A DNA stretch of 64,000 bases from Sphingomonas sp. LR60 (GTDB lineage: Bacteria; Pseudomonadota; Alphaproteobacteria; Sphingomonadales; Sphingomonadaceae). A program made the translations under genes and the position numbers. Numbering within the stretch: position 1 is the stretch's first letter; each line of letters starts with the position of its first letter. This document shows positions 1 to 10,410 of this stretch, piece by piece. The notes beneath the pieces are model-generated. The model did not search any database. It was not told the origin of the DNA and was given only the letters and a program-made list of their open reading frames with translations. The stretch is taken from assembly GCF_036855935.1 (NCBI RefSeq), contig NZ_JASPFK010000001.1, forward strand, positions 2,048,501 through 2,112,500. The letters are read 5' to 3'.

Positions 1-724
1 GGCTGTACGCCACGTCCGCCAAGATGCCGATCCGGCCGATGCCGGTATCGAACGACTTGGTGACCAGCACCGATCCCATCGGGTCGGCCTTGTTTGCCAT
101 GTCGCCCAGGCTCAACTCGCCGGTGCCCGCGACATGCCAGTCGCCGTTGAAGTCGAACGGCATCTTCGTGCGCAGGTCGATCTGGCCGCCGGTTCCGCCC
201 TCGATCAGATCGGCCGTCGACGCCTTGTACACGTCGACCGCCGCCATCAACTCCGGCGTCACGTCGCTCCACAGGATCGCGCGGCCGTTGTTGGCGCTGA
301 AGATCTCGCGGCCGTTCAGGCGCGAGGCGACGCCGGTCAGGCCGCGCACCTGCACGCCCGAGCCCTGCACCGAATAGTGATCGGGATCGCCGAGCGCCGC
401 GAAGCGGACGATCGACACGCCGGAGACGCGCTGCAACACTTCGGTGATCGAATTGTCGGGGAGCTTGCCGGCATCGTCGGCGACGATCGAATCGACGATC
501 GTCTCGCTGCGGCGCTTGCGCTCGTCGGCGGCCTGCAACGCGGCGCGACGGCCGGTGACGACGACGTCGCCCGCGCCAGCCTCTTCACCCGTTGCTTCCT
601 GCGTGGTGCCGACCGACCCCTGCGGCTCGATCTGTGCGTGTGCCGTGGTTGCGAGCACGACGGCCGCCAGTGCGAGCGTCGAGGCGCTGCGACGGAGCAC
701 GCGTGCGTGACGGTGTGAAATCAT
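1..724 (-). CDS. TonB-dependent receptor, N-terminal part (cut by window edge)
   Basis: Only the first ~241 codons are in the window; the gene continues past base 1. The start ATG (722-724) follows a strong GGGGGAGG site. Residues ~1-31 are a signal peptide ending in AHAQ. A VVVTGRR TonB box lies near residue 52, followed by the receptor plug with DSIVADDAGKLPDNSITEVL and QVRGL. This plug type is common in Caulobacter and sphingomonad receptors for carbohydrates. The gene is divergent from a GH27 alpha-galactosidase, so uptake of a galactoside-containing oligosaccharide is a reasonable inference. The substrate cannot be read from the sequence. Confidence 0.9.
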   Translation of the reverse strand, partial: MISHRHARVLRRSASTLALAAVVLATTAHAQIEPQGSVGTTQEATGEEAGAGDVVVTGRRAALQAADERKRRSETIVDSIVADDAGKLPDNSITEVLQRVSGVSIVRFAALGDPDHYSVQGSGVQVRGLTGVASRLNGREIFSANNGRAILWSDVTPELMAAVDVYKASTADLIEGGTGGQIDLRTKMPFDFNGDWHVAGTGELSLGDMANKADPMGSVLVTKSFDTGIGRIGILADVAYS

Positions 725-766
725 ATCCTCCCCCTTCGATGATCAGTGGTGCGCTTGTCGCGCTTT

Positions 767-780
767 CGATAGCGCTCCCA
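767..780. promoter_or_regulatory. LacI/XylR-like operator, receptor-proximal
   Basis: The sequence CGATAGCGCTCCCA matches TGGTAGCGCTACCA, a LacI-family operator form known from Caulobacter sugar genes, at 11 of 14 positions. It carries the central AGCGCT palindrome. It lies 43 bp upstream of the receptor start codon, where a repressor could block transcription. No LacI-type regulator gene is in the window. Confidence 0.45.
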
Positions 781-883
781 ATACCGCCGCACTTTTCAAA
801 AAACAAAGCATTTTAATCTTACGATTTCGACAAAGATGGCGCGCAAACGTGTGCGAAGTCGGCGCCTCCAGGTTTTTCAAACA

Positions 884-897
884 TGGTAGCGTAACCA
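884..897. promoter_or_regulatory. LacI/XylR-like operator, glycosidase side
   Basis: TGGTAGCGTAACCA has TGGT/ACCA arms and matches the same operator form at 12 of 14 positions. It sits between the divergent receptor and alpha-galactosidase, 117 bp centre to centre from the other copy. The 305-bp gap (725-1029) holds these two sites and no gene. Confidence 0.5.
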
Positions 898-1029
898 TTT
901 AACTGTCGCGCTTTAGTCGACAAAGCTTCGTGCGGCGGCTCAGATCGGTCGGTCGGGCGACCAAGGTCTTCACACGCTTAACTCTGACATTTAGGAAGGT
1001 GCGATAAGGCCGTACCGAGAGGGGATGAC

Positions 1030-2409
1030 GTGACGAGGACAGGGATCAACCGGCGCCAGGCATTGGTCGGCGCAACGGCGGCCGGCGTAACGGCCATGAC
1101 GATGACGGGCAGCGCCACGGCACAAAGCGGTGCCGCACCCGCCGGCACCGCCGCGGCGATCCTCGCGCCGCGCCCGCCGATGGGGTGGAACAGCTGGAAC
1201 AGCTTCGCGACGACGATCACCGAGGCGCAGGCGCGCGAAACCGCCGCGATCATGCGCGCCAAGCTGCTGCCGTTCGGCTATGATGTCTTCACCGTCGACA
1301 TCCAGTGGTACGAACCCGAGGCGTCCAGCTACACCTACAATGCGAAGCCGACGCCCGCGCTCGACGCCTACGGCCGGCTGATCCCCGCGCCGAACCGCTT
1401 TCCGTCCAGCGCCGACGGATCGGGCTTCAGCAAGCTGGCGCGCGACGTCCACGCGATGGGGATGAAGTTCGGCATCCACCTGATGCGCGGCATCCCGCGG
1501 CTGGCGGTCGAGAAGAACCTGCCGATCCTCGGCACCAGATACCGCGCCGCGGACGTGGCGGACAAGAACAGCATCTGCTCCTGGAACCCCGACATGTACG
1601 GCGTCGACATGACGAAGCCGGGCGCGCAGGCCTATTACGACAGCGTGTTCGCGCTCTACGCCGGCTGGGGCGTCGACTTCGTCAAGATGGACGACATGTC
1701 CCGCCCCTATGACGCGCACGCGCCGGAGATCGAGGGCGCGCACAAGGCGATCCTCGCCTCGGGGCGTCCGATGATGCTCAGCCTGTCGCCCGGCGAGACG
1801 CCGGTGATCCGCGGCGGGCATGTGCGCGACCATGCGCAGATGTGGCGCATCTCCGACGATTTCTGGGACGATTGGGCGATGCTGGAGGCGCAGTTCACGC
1901 GGCTCGAGAACTGGAACCCGTGGCGCCGCCCCGGTGCGTGGCCCGATGCCGACATGCTCCCGCTCGGCCGGCTCGCTCTCGGCCAGCGCGACACCAAATT
2001 CACCCCCGACGAACAGCGAACGTTGATGACCCTCTGGTCGATCGCGCGCTCGCCGCTGATCATGGGCGGCGACCTGCGCCACCTCGACGCCCCGACGCTG
2101 GCGTTGCTTACCAATCGCGCGGTGCTGGCGGTCAACCAGGCGTCGACCGGCAACCAGCCGCATTTCATCGCGGACGGCACGCGGATCTGGTCCGCACGCC
2201 CCGAGGACGCGCCCGCCGACCGCTATGTCGCGCTGTTCAACACCACCGACAAGCCGAAGGACGTCGGCGTTCCGCTGCGCGATCTGGAACTCGGCGACTC
2301 CGCGATGGCGACAGATCTTTGGAGCGGCGCGAAGCTCGGTCGCGTCACCGCGCGCCTCTCGCAACGGCTGCCCGCGCACGGTGCGAGCCTGTATCGCCTG
2401 ACCGCCTGA
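1030..2409 (+). CDS. GH27-family alpha-galactosidase, Tat-exported
   Basis: The 459-residue product should remove terminal alpha-linked galactose from oligosaccharides in the periplasm or outside the cell. It starts at a GTG after a GAGAGGGG site. The N-terminus is a twin-arginine signal (NRRQ, then a small hydrophobic stretch ending ATAQ near residue 32). The GH27 hallmark MGWNSWNSF is near residue 51. FVKMDD near residue 220 holds the expected nucleophile Asp and WRISDDF near 273 the expected acid/base Asp. IARSPLIMGGDL, typical of GH27, follows near 341. The divergent TonB receptor and shared operators suggest one galactoside-uptake locus. Related alpha-N-acetylgalactosaminidase or arabinopyranosidase activity is possible. 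Confidence 0.92.
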   Translation: MTRTGINRRQALVGATAAGVTAMTMTGSATAQSGAAPAGTAAAILAPRPPMGWNSWNSFATTITEAQARETAAIMRAKLLPFGYDVFTVDIQWYEPEASSYTYNAKPTPALDAYGRLIPAPNRFPSSADGSGFSKLARDVHAMGMKFGIHLMRGIPRLAVEKNLPILGTRYRAADVADKNSICSWNPDMYGVDMTKPGAQAYYDSVFALYAGWGVDFVKMDDMSRPYDAHAPEIEGAHKAILASGRPMMLSLSPGETPVIRGGHVRDHAQMWRISDDFWDDWAMLEAQFTRLENWNPWRRPGAWPDADMLPLGRLALGQRDTKFTPDEQRTLMTLWSIARSPLIMGGDLRHLDAPTLALLTNRAVLAVNQASTGNQPHFIADGTRIWSARPEDAPADRYVALFNTTDKPKDVGVPLRDLELGDSAMATDLWSGAKLGRVTARLSQRLPAHGASLYRLTA

Positions 2410-2613
2410 GGACCTTCACAGCACGCGTTGACTCGCCGGGAGAAAGCTCCATACTTCCGTTATGACTGGTGCTGTTGTTCATCAGCGCTTTCGCGACCAC
2501 GCGGGCCAGCTCGCCGCACGCGGTTAGCCCGGACCCGGCGGCGTGCCGCTCGGGTTCGGGACGATCTCGCCGACCCCGCGCGGCCGCGCCTTCGAGCCAG
2601 CGGAAGCCCTGCC

Positions 2614-2796
2614 TTGAACAGCGACCTTTCGCCGCGTGACACCGCGCGCCTGCCCTCCGTCCGCCCAACCCCGATCGTGCCGCAAGCCGAGGCGCCGCCG
2701 CCGCCCGCGGACACGGCGCTCGCGATCGGGCTGCTCCTTGCCATCCTCTTCTTCGGCATTCCGATGCTGCTCTTCTGCGTGCTCACCTCCGGGTGA
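2614..2796 (+). CDS. small hypothetical membrane protein
   Basis: About 60 residues if translation begins at the TTG at 2614, preceded by GGAAG. The N-terminal half is Pro/Ala-rich (PQAEAPPPP) and the C-terminal half is one hydrophobic helix (ALAIGLLLAILFFGIPMLLF), so it is probably a single-pass inner-membrane protein. The same frame is open further upstream, but that part is Arg-rich and not protein-like. It ends 65 bp before the M28 peptidase start. The start and even its reality are uncertain. I see nothing else supportable in 2410-2613. Confidence 0.4.
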   Translation: MNSDLSPRDTARLPSVRPTPIVPQAEAPPPPADTALAIGLLLAILFFGIPMLLFCVLTSG

Positions 2797-2861
2797 GCCT
2801 TGCGTGGACAGCGCCCGCGCCGCTTGGCAGAAGGCGCGCCTGTTTCCGCGGAGTCTCGTCC

Positions 2862-4520
2862 ATGCGTTTGCGTCTTGCCGCCCTGCCCCTTCTCGCGCTC
2901 GCCGCCACCGCCCCGGCGCAGACGATCGTCGCGCCGGTCGCACCGATATCGGAACAGACGCTCAAGGACGTCACCAAGGAACTGTCGTCGGATGCCTATG
3001 AAGGCCGCGCACCGGGCACCGCCGGCGAGGAGAAGACGGTCTCCTATCTGGCGAAGCGCTTCGCCGCCGCCGGGCTGAAGCCGGGCAACAAGGGCAACTG
3101 GTATCAGGACGTGCCGCTGGTCGAGCTGACCGCGAAGAACGTGTCGCCGCTGGTGTTCACCGGCGCGGGCGCCCCGCTCAGCCTCAACTACGGCCCCGAC
3201 ATGGTCGTCGGCACGTGGCGGATCACCCCGCGCGTCGAGGTGAAGGATTCGCCGGTGGTGTTCGTCGGCTATGGCATCAACGCACCGGAAAAGGGCTGGA
3301 ACGATTATGCCGGGCTCGACGTGCGCGGCAAGACGGTGCTGATCCTCGTCAACGATCCCGACTGGCGCACCCCCGGTCTGGTCGGACCGTTCGGCGGCCG
3401 CGCGATGACCTATTACGGACGCTGGACCTACAAATATGAGGAAGCCGCGCGACAGGGTGCAGCGGCGGCGATCATCGTCCACCAGACCGAGCCCGCCGCT
3501 TATGGCTGGAACGTCGTGCAGTCGAGCTGGACCGGCGCGCAACAGGTCGCCGATGCGGCCGACAATCATGCCGGCGACAGCGCCGCGATCGGCTGGATGC
3601 AGGAGGCGCAGGCGCGCAAATTGTTCGAGCGCGAGGGGCTGGACTTCGACGCGCTCACCGCTGCCGCCGCGCGCAAGGGCTTCCGCGCGCGCCCGCTGAA
3701 CGGCGTCCGCGCCTCGGTGTCGTTCGACGAGAACGTGCGCCGTCACCAATCGCGCAACGTGATCGGCATCCTGCCCGGCACGACGCGACCGAACGATTAC
3801 GTCCTGTATTCCGCGCACTGGGATCACCTCGGCCATTGCGAGGCCGCGTCCGATGGCGACGACATCTGCAACGGCGCGATCGACAATGCCACCGGCACCG
3901 CCGCGCTGGTCGCGCTCGCCGAAGCCAATGTGAAGGCCGGGCCGACCCCGCGCAGTCAGGTCTTCGTGGCGGTCACCGGCGAGGAAAGCGGGCTGCTCGG
4001 CTCCGAATATTACGCCGCCAACCCCGTCTATCCGCTCAGTCAGACCGTCGGCGGCGTCAACATGGACGCGCTGTCGCTGGCCGGCCCGGCGAAGAACGTC
4101 GTGGTGGTCGGCAAGGGCAAGTCGGAGCTGGACGCCTATCTGGCCGCCGCGCTCAAGACGCAGAACCGCGTCGCGAGCGCCGAGCCGACCCCCGAGAAGG
4201 GCTTCTATTACCGCTCGGATCACTTCAGCCTCGCCAAGCGCGGCGTACCGATGATCTATTTCGACGCCGGTGACGATCTGGTCGCGGGCGGCAAGGCGGC
4301 GGGCGCGGCGGCGGCGAAGGACTATGAGGAACATCGCTACCACGGCCCCAAGGACGAGTACGATCCCAACTGGAACTGGGCGGGCACGGTGAAGGACGTG
4401 CAGCTCTATTACGAGATCGGCCGCGCGCTCGCGGAAAGCAGCGCCTGGCCCAATTGGGTGGCGGGCGACGAGTTCCGCGCGATCCGCGACAAGAGCCGCT
4501 CGACGGCGGCTGCCAAGTAA
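2862..4520 (+). CDS. M28-family zinc metallopeptidase, exported
   Basis: A 552-residue exported peptidase of the M28 (aminopeptidase/PSMA-like) family. A GTG at 2793 is in frame, but the ATG at 2862 gives a clean signal peptide (MRLRLAALPLLALAATAPAQ), so I prefer it. An inserted PA-type domain spans roughly residues 95-260. The two-zinc site is visible: HWD in SAHWDHLG (~316), Asp in NGAIDNATG (~340), EE in TGEESGLLG (~372), Asp in NMDAL (~400) and His in SDHF (~452). It should release N-terminal residues from peptides in the periplasm. The agmatine deiminase gene begins 11 bp downstream, so the two are probably co-transcribed. Confidence 0.93.
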   Translation: MRLRLAALPLLALAATAPAQTIVAPVAPISEQTLKDVTKELSSDAYEGRAPGTAGEEKTVSYLAKRFAAAGLKPGNKGNWYQDVPLVELTAKNVSPLVFTGAGAPLSLNYGPDMVVGTWRITPRVEVKDSPVVFVGYGINAPEKGWNDYAGLDVRGKTVLILVNDPDWRTPGLVGPFGGRAMTYYGRWTYKYEEAARQGAAAAIIVHQTEPAAYGWNVVQSSWTGAQQVADAADNHAGDSAAIGWMQEAQARKLFEREGLDFDALTAAAARKGFRARPLNGVRASVSFDENVRRHQSRNVIGILPGTTRPNDYVLYSAHWDHLGHCEAASDGDDICNGAIDNATGTAALVALAEANVKAGPTPRSQVFVAVTGEESGLLGSEYYAANPVYPLSQTVGGVNMDALSLAGPAKNVVVVGKGKSELDAYLAAALKTQNRVASAEPTPEKGFYYRSDHFSLAKRGVPMIYFDAGDDLVAGGKAAGAAAAKDYEEHRYHGPKDEYDPNWNWAGTVKDVQLYYEIGRALAESSAWPNWVAGDEFRAIRDKSRSTAAAK

Positions 4521-4531
4521 GAGGGACGACG

Positions 4532-5496
<965 letters not shown>

Positions 5497-5513
5497 CCGC
5501 GCCCGCGCGGCGC

Positions 5514-5535
5514 TGCGCGGGCAAAAGCCCGCGCA
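5514..5535. terminator. GC-rich hairpin after agmatine deiminase
   Basis: TGCGCGGGC-AAAA-GCCCGCGCA is a perfect 9-bp stem with a four-base loop, 17 bp after the stop. There is no T tract, so it may be a Rho-dependent or bidirectional end, or a repeat unit, not a classical terminator. Confidence 0.4.
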
Positions 5536-5675
5536 AGGCCGGGATCGGCGCGGCGAGCGGCAAAGCCGCGCGTCCGACGTGCAGGCGGCGGCTTCGCCTC
5601 GCCCGCAGCCAATGCGGATCCCCGGACTAGATCCGGAAACCCGCCCCTCTTGCGCCAACAACACCGACCCCATCC

Positions 5676-5750
5676 GTCATTGCGAGCGCAGCGAAGCAAT
5701 CCAGAGCCGGACCAGGACGCCCTGGATTGCTTCGCTACGCTCGCAATGAC
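5676..5750. repeat. 75-bp palindromic repeat, family A copy 1
   Basis: The element begins GTCATTGCGAGCGCAGCGAAG and ends in the inverted complement CTTCGCTACGCTCGCAATGAC, with ATCCAGAGC...CCTGGAT inside. Near-identical 75-bp copies occur at 12286, 18226, 60273 and 62113, with variants at 42519 and 55512. It is intergenic, between two convergent genes. Confidence 0.9.
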
Positions 5751-5806
5751 TAGGGAGCGTCAGCGGGACGTCGGATCAAACCTAAGGCAAGAGCCAAACA
5801 GCCCCC

Positions 5807-5833
5807 CGTTCGTGCTGAGCTTGTCGAAGCACG
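5807..5833. repeat. short palindrome with GAGCTTGTCGAAG core
   Basis: CGTGCT-GAGCTTGTCGA-AGCACG forms a small hairpin. The core resembles a short dispersed palindrome I recall from sphingomonad genomes, but only one copy is seen here. The rest of 5497-5874 holds hairpins and the 75-bp repeat but no gene. Confidence 0.4.
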
Positions 5834-5874
5834 TGCCCCAAGACGCGCACCCTCAAACAAAAGCCCCCGACCAA

Positions 5875-7370
5875 TCACCGATACATCGCCGCCGCATCGG
5901 CCTTGAACGACGCTCCGCTGCCCGTGCGGCTGTAGAACATATGCCCACCCGGATACACGCGCAGTTGCACACGCTCGGGCACGCCGAACGCCGGCATCTG
6001 GTCGACGATCAGCCGCGACGCGAAGAACGGGCACGACAGATCGTCCCAGCCATGCACGATCATCACGCGCATCTTCGGATCGTTCGCGATCGCCTTGCGC
6101 AGGTCGCTGACCGGCGTGTCGGCCGGCTGCCCGCGATCCCACGCCGCATTCACCGCATAGGACAGTGCGTTGTACCGCGCATCGGTCTTCCAGCCGACCT
6201 CCCGCGTCACGAAATCGACCATCGCGCTGGTGGTCGGCGCGATCAGCGCGTCGAGCAGCGGATCGTTCGATTCCTGCCGCGGCGACCACGGGAAGGGATC
6301 GAAGGCGGTGACATTCGAATCATAGATGCTGCCGATCGTCGCATCGTTGCGATGCACTTCGCGCAGGAACGTCCGGCTGTCGACGCGCCCGCCCATCCGT
6401 TGCACCAGCGCCGGGTCCAGCCCGGTCAGCCGCGTGACGTTGCTCACCACGCGCTGCACCGCCTCGGTGTTCGCGCGCCCCAGCAGCAGGTCGCGCGCGA
6501 AATCGCCGCGCGTATAGGCCTCGACCTCGGCCATCGCCGCCGGAGTGAGCTGCCCCTTGCGCTCCAGATTGGCGGCGGCCATCGATGGCAGGTCGATCAT
6601 CCACGGCAGCGGCGACAAGGCCGTCGCGCCATCGCCCGACGCCGGGTCGAGATACGGCGACACCATGATGAGTCCGTTGATCCCGACGCCGACCTGCGAC
6701 TGCAGCTCATAGGCGATGCGCGGCGCGCGATAGCCGCCGTAGCTTTCACCCATCACATATTTGGGCGAGCGCAGCCGGCCTTCCTTGACCAGCCAGTCGT
6801 ACACCACCTTCGACAGATATTTGATGTCGGGATCGTTGGCATAGAACGCCTTCTTGGTCGCATCGGCGTCGACCAGGCTGCGGCTGAAGCCGGTGCCGAT
6901 CGGATCGATGAAGACCAGATCGGTCATGTCGAGCCAGCTATTGGGATTGTCGCGCGCGATCGGGGCGTCGGAGGGGAGTCGCCCTGCGCGCCGAACTGCA
7001 CGCGCTTCGGCCCGACCGCGCCCATGTTGAGATACACCGACGCCGCCCCCGGACCGCCATTGAACGCGAAGGTGACGGGGCGCGCGGCGTCGCTGCCGGG
7101 CACGGTATAGGCGGTATAGACCACCTTCCCGATCTCCTTGCCCTTTTCGTCGCGCACCGCGATCGTGCCGATCGTCGCCTTGTAGCTGATCGTCCGACCA
7201 CCGATCCGCGCGGTCTGCGTGATCGTCTTGTCGGCGGGAAGCGGCGGTTGCTGCTGCTTGTCGTCCTCCTGCTTCTTCTCGACGGTGGTGGTGGTCTTGT
7301 CGGTCTGCGCCAGCGCGGGTGCGGTGGTGGCGAGCAGCAAGGCGGCGAGCGACAGCGTGCGAACGATCAT
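5875..7370 (-). pseudogene. S10 serine carboxypeptidase with a one-base frameshift
   Basis: An exported S10 serine carboxypeptidase of about 498 residues, broken by one missing base. The N-terminal part starts at ATG 7370 with signal peptide MIVRTLSLAALLLATTAPALAQ, a charged linker, and FAFNGGPGAASVYLNMG (oxyanion region). The frame is lost at a GGGG run (6973-6976 on the plus strand). One more base gives GAQGDSPSDAPIARDNPNSW joined to the downstream frame. The second part carries GESYGG (nucleophile Ser ~208), HGWDD (Asp ~440) and PGGHMFY (His ~475), so the triad is intact. The break resembles that in the neighbouring agmatine deiminase and may be a sequence error. Confidence 0.88.
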
Positions 7371-7483
7371 CGGCAGGGTGACATCCGGGATGTGGCGGAC
7401 CGGCGGGCTGCCGGTGCCTGATCGCGCCATGCTACACCCTCGCCCCGCCCGCGCAATCCGCCGCTGACGCGGATCGACCCGCG

Positions 7484-8350
7484 CTACCCGCCTCGCACGG
7501 TCGCGCGATAGGTCGTCACTTCATAGGTCGCGCGGCGGCACTCGGCGACGACGCGCTCCTCGGCCAGCCGGAAGCGCGCACCGTCCCACACGAAGTCGCG
7601 CCGGGTTCCGCAATCGCGGCCCGGTGTCACGGGCACAAGCACCGCATAGCGACGCCGCGCCGGCTGCCACGCGCCGGCCGCGGGCAGGTCGACCGCCAGT
7701 TGCGCCTCACCCTTGTCCGGCACGACATAGGGCAACGCGTCCGTCCCGCGGCACGGCGACACCACTTCCAGCAGGCTATGCGCCGCATCCAGCCGATAAC
7801 TGCGCGCCTGGACCGCTCCGCACCCCCTGACGGGCTTGCCGACCAGTTTCTCAAGCTGCTTGCGCGACAGGGCACGCGGCGCGCGCGCATCGGCTGGCGG
7901 CACCTCGATCACCGCCGTCGCGGGTCGCGCCTCCGCTCGATCGCCGATCGCGGCCAGCGCGGCGCTCAGCCCGGTCAACGACGTGCGCGTCCGCACCCGC
8001 TTTCCGACATCGGCGAGCGTCAGCACGCGCCCGCGTCGGAGCGCGCTGGCGAGCGTGCCGGTCACCGGCAGCGACAGCCCCGCCCCGCGCCCCGGCGCGA
8101 TCAGCTCCGCGATCGTCCGCCCGTCGATCGCCACCGTCATCCGCGTCCCCGCCGTGACCGTCGCCGGGATCGAGATGTCAATCGCCGCGACCGGCCCATC
8201 GTGGCGCAGCACGGCCAACGGATAGGCGTCTGCGTCCCCGCCGTCCGGCACCTGCGACAAGGCGACGCACCGCTGGCGATCGTCGCAGAACACCCGCCAG
8301 TCGCCAGCCCCGGCCGCTAATTGCAGCGCCAGCAGCAGCGCGATGCTCAT
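7484..8350 (-). CDS. DUF1176-family periplasmic protein
   Basis: A 288-residue protein with a short signal sequence (MSIALLLALQLAAGAG) and the DUF1176 pattern: an early WRVFCDDRQRC, a central RGCGAVQARSYRL, and a C-terminal cysteine pair within FVWDGARFRLAEERVVAEC. The family's biochemical role is not established. Its ATG overlaps the stop of the upstream DUF1176 gene by four bases (ATGA), so translation is probably coupled. Length and layout suit two divergent copies from an old duplication. Confidence 0.75.
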   Translation of the reverse strand: MSIALLLALQLAAGAGDWRVFCDDRQRCVALSQVPDGGDADAYPLAVLRHDGPVAAIDISIPATVTAGTRMTVAIDGRTIAELIAPGRGAGLSLPVTGTLASALRRGRVLTLADVGKRVRTRTSLTGLSAALAAIGDRAEARPATAVIEVPPADARAPRALSRKQLEKLVGKPVRGCGAVQARSYRLDAAHSLLEVVSPCRGTDALPYVVPDKGEAQLAVDLPAAGAWQPARRRYAVLVPVTPGRDCGTRRDFVWDGARFRLAEERVVAECRRATYEVTTYRATVRGG

Positions 8351-9441
8351 CCGCGCACCACGCGCGTGCTCCACACCGGCAGATAATCGGGATTGCCGCG
8401 GCATTCGCCCATGCTGCGCTGCTCGACCAGCCGGAGGCGCTCACCGTCCCACACGAAGGACTGCATCACCCCGCAATCGCCGAGACCACGCCCCTTGGCA
8501 TAGCTGCGCAGCACGCCCCCCTCCACGTCGCCGTTGATGACGCTGTGCACCGGGGTCTGCGAGTCGGCGCCGGTCTCCTCGAACCCGGACGGCGCGTCGA
8601 CCTTGGCCGGCGTCGCCTTGCCGTCGCGCACGACGAACAACGCGTCGATTTCGTTATACGCACCCGCCGAGCAGGGCAGCAGCACCAGCATCGCGCCATC
8701 GGCAAGGCCATACGCGCGCGGGTCGGGGCCGGAGAAGGACGGGTCGCATTCCGCGGTCCGGCGCATCCCCGCCAGCAACGCGGGAGCAAGCGCCGCCGCC
8801 TCGCCCCCGAACGCCACCCCGCGCACGCGAGGCGCAGCGCGCGCGGCGGGCACCGTCGCCGCCGGCCGGTCGCCGCGCGCAACCAGCGCCGTCACCGTTC
8901 CCGCGCGCCCTTGTTGCGCGTCGATATAGCGCAACGCCGCCGACGCCCCGGCCGCAGAGATCGTGCCGAGCCGCTTGCCGCCCGTGTCGAGCGCCTCGAT
9001 CGTCGTGGCATCGGCAAGCGCGTGTGCGATCGCCGCCGCCGCCGCACCGCTCAGCCCGTTCCCGCCGACCGCAAACGCCCGCCCGTCGATCCGCAGCGTC
9101 GCGGGCGCGTCACCATCGCCCTGCGGCATATCGAGCGCGACCTCGACCGCGCCATCGGGGCCAGCGGCGCGCGCAACCTGCATCGTCACCGCCGGAAAGT
9201 CGGCATCGGTGCCCAGCGACGCCATCGCGCAGCGCGCGACATTGTCGCACGCCACCGTCCAGTCGCGGAACGTCTTCTGCTCGCCGGGCTTCGGCACCGC
9301 ACGATCGTCGCCCTCGGCGGTCGCCCGCGCCACGGCGGCCTGAGACGATGAAGGTGTCGGTGACGGGGATGTCGGCGCCTTGGCGGGCTGCTGCGAACAG
9401 GCGGCCAGACCCAGTACGGCCGCCAGTGCCACTCTTTTCAT
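8347..9441 (-). CDS. DUF1176-family lipoprotein
   Basis: A 364-residue lipoprotein. The start ATG at 9441 follows GGGGGCAAGG and gives MKRVALAAVLGLAAC with a clear lipobox (LAAC). A Ser/Pro/Ala-rich linker follows, then the DUF1176 body with FRDWTVACDNVARC near residue 60 and FVWDGERLRLVEQRSMGEC near the end. Paired Cys residues suggest disulfides in the envelope. It is the first gene of a two-gene operon with another DUF1176 protein and is divergent from the hydroxyacyl-CoA dehydrogenase. Function is unknown. Confidence 0.78.
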   Translation of the reverse strand: MKRVALAAVLGLAACSQQPAKAPTSPSPTPSSSQAAVARATAEGDDRAVPKPGEQKTFRDWTVACDNVARCAMASLGTDADFPAVTMQVARAAGPDGAVEVALDMPQGDGDAPATLRIDGRAFAVGGNGLSGAAAAAIAHALADATTIEALDTGGKRLGTISAAGASAALRYIDAQQGRAGTVTALVARGDRPAATVPAARAAPRVRGVAFGGEAAALAPALLAGMRRTAECDPSFSGPDPRAYGLADGAMLVLLPCSAGAYNEIDALFVVRDGKATPAKVDAPSGFEETGADSQTPVHSVINGDVEGGVLRSYAKGRGLGDCGVMQSFVWDGERLRLVEQRSMGECRGNPDYLPVWSTRVVRG

Positions 9442-9516
9442 CGCCTTGCCCCCTGCTGCTGGCGCATCGTCACTGCGGCGGGTTAAAGGCGCGTCAACAT
9501 GAATAGGAGATGGCAG

Positions 9517-10386
9517 ATGCAGGTGGTCGGCGTAATCGGCGCGGGGCAGATGGGCGCGGGGATCGCGCAAGTGTCCGCAGCGGCGGGCTATCGCGTGTTG
9601 CTCAGCGACGTGGACGCAACGCGCGCCGCGGCGGGCAAGGCAGGGATCGCCAAGCGACTGGCGCGCGCACTCGACAAGGGCCAGATCGACGCCGCCGCCC
9701 GCGACGCGACGCTGGCACGGATCGAGCCGGTCGCCGGCGCCGCCGACTTCGCTCCCTGCGATCTGGTGATCGAGGCGGCGACCGAGCGCGAGGAGATCAA
9801 GCGCCGCATCTTCGCGGATGTCGGCGCGGTGCTGCGCCCCGACGCGTTGCTCGCCTCGAACACCTCGTCGATCCCGATCACGCGGCTGGCGCAGGCCGCG
9901 CCCGATCCGGCGCGCTTCATCGGCGTCCACTTCTTCAATCCGGTGCCGGTCATGGGGCTGATCGAGGTGATCCGCGGCCTCGCCACCGCCGACGCGACCG
10001 TCACGGCGATCGAGCAATTTGCCGAGCGGCTGGGCAAGGCGGTGGTCCGTGCCAACGATGCGCCCGGCTTCATCGTCAACCGCGTGCTGATGCCGATGCT
10101 CAACGAGGCGATCTTCGCGCTCGGCGAAGGCGTGGCGACGATCCGCGATATCGACCTCGCCTGCCAGCTCGGGCTCAATCACCCGATGGGGCCGTTGACG
10201 CTCGCCGACTTCATCGGGCTCGACACCTGCCTCGAGATCATCCGCGTGCTGTTCGACGGCACCGGCGACCCGAAGTTCCGCCCCGCCCCGTTGCTCGTCA
10301 AATATGTCGAGGCCGGCTGGTACGGGAAGAAGAGTGGGCGCGGCTTCTACGATTATTCGGGCGCAGAGCCGGTTCCGACGCGTTGA
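9517..10386 (+). CDS. 3-hydroxyacyl(butyryl)-CoA dehydrogenase
   Basis: A 289-residue NAD-dependent dehydrogenase that interconverts acetoacetyl-CoA-type and 3-hydroxyacyl-CoA thioesters in fatty-acid or polyhydroxybutyrate metabolism. I chose ATG 9517 because AGGAG lies 8-12 bases upstream and the Rossmann motif [11 protein letters not shown] then starts near residue 5. Further landmarks are the SNTSSIP stretch, HFFNPVPVM with the catalytic His (~140), and [11 protein letters not shown]. The C-terminal helical domain ends [19 protein letters not shown]. The length fits stand-alone PaaH/Hbd enzymes, not the large FadB fusion. Confidence 0.93.
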   Translation: MQVVGVIGAGQMGAGIAQVSAAAGYRVLLSDVDATRAAAGKAGIAKRLARALDKGQIDAAARDATLARIEPVAGAADFAPCDLVIEAATEREEIKRRIFADVGAVLRPDALLASNTSSIPITRLAQAAPDPARFIGVHFFNPVPVMGLIEVIRGLATADATVTAIEQFAERLGKAVVRANDAPGFIVNRVLMPMLNEAIFALGEGVATIRDIDLACQLGLNHPMGPLTLADFIGLDTCLEIIRVLFDGTGDPKFRPAPLLVKYVEAGWYGKKSGRGFYDYSGAEPVPTR

Positions 10387-10410
10387 TCCGAGTCACTTAT
10401 TGTTTGCCTC

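Noticed and set aside
2462..2527. A 21-codon ORF (MTGAVVHQRFRDHAGQLAARG) in the gap after the alpha-galactosidase
   Set aside because: Poor ribosome site and no supporting context; probably chance.
2602..2615. GGAAGCCCTGCCT resembles a stretch of E. coli tmRNA
   Set aside because: No tag reading frame, tRNA-like ends or pseudoknots nearby; alphaproteobacterial tmRNA is also split and would look different.
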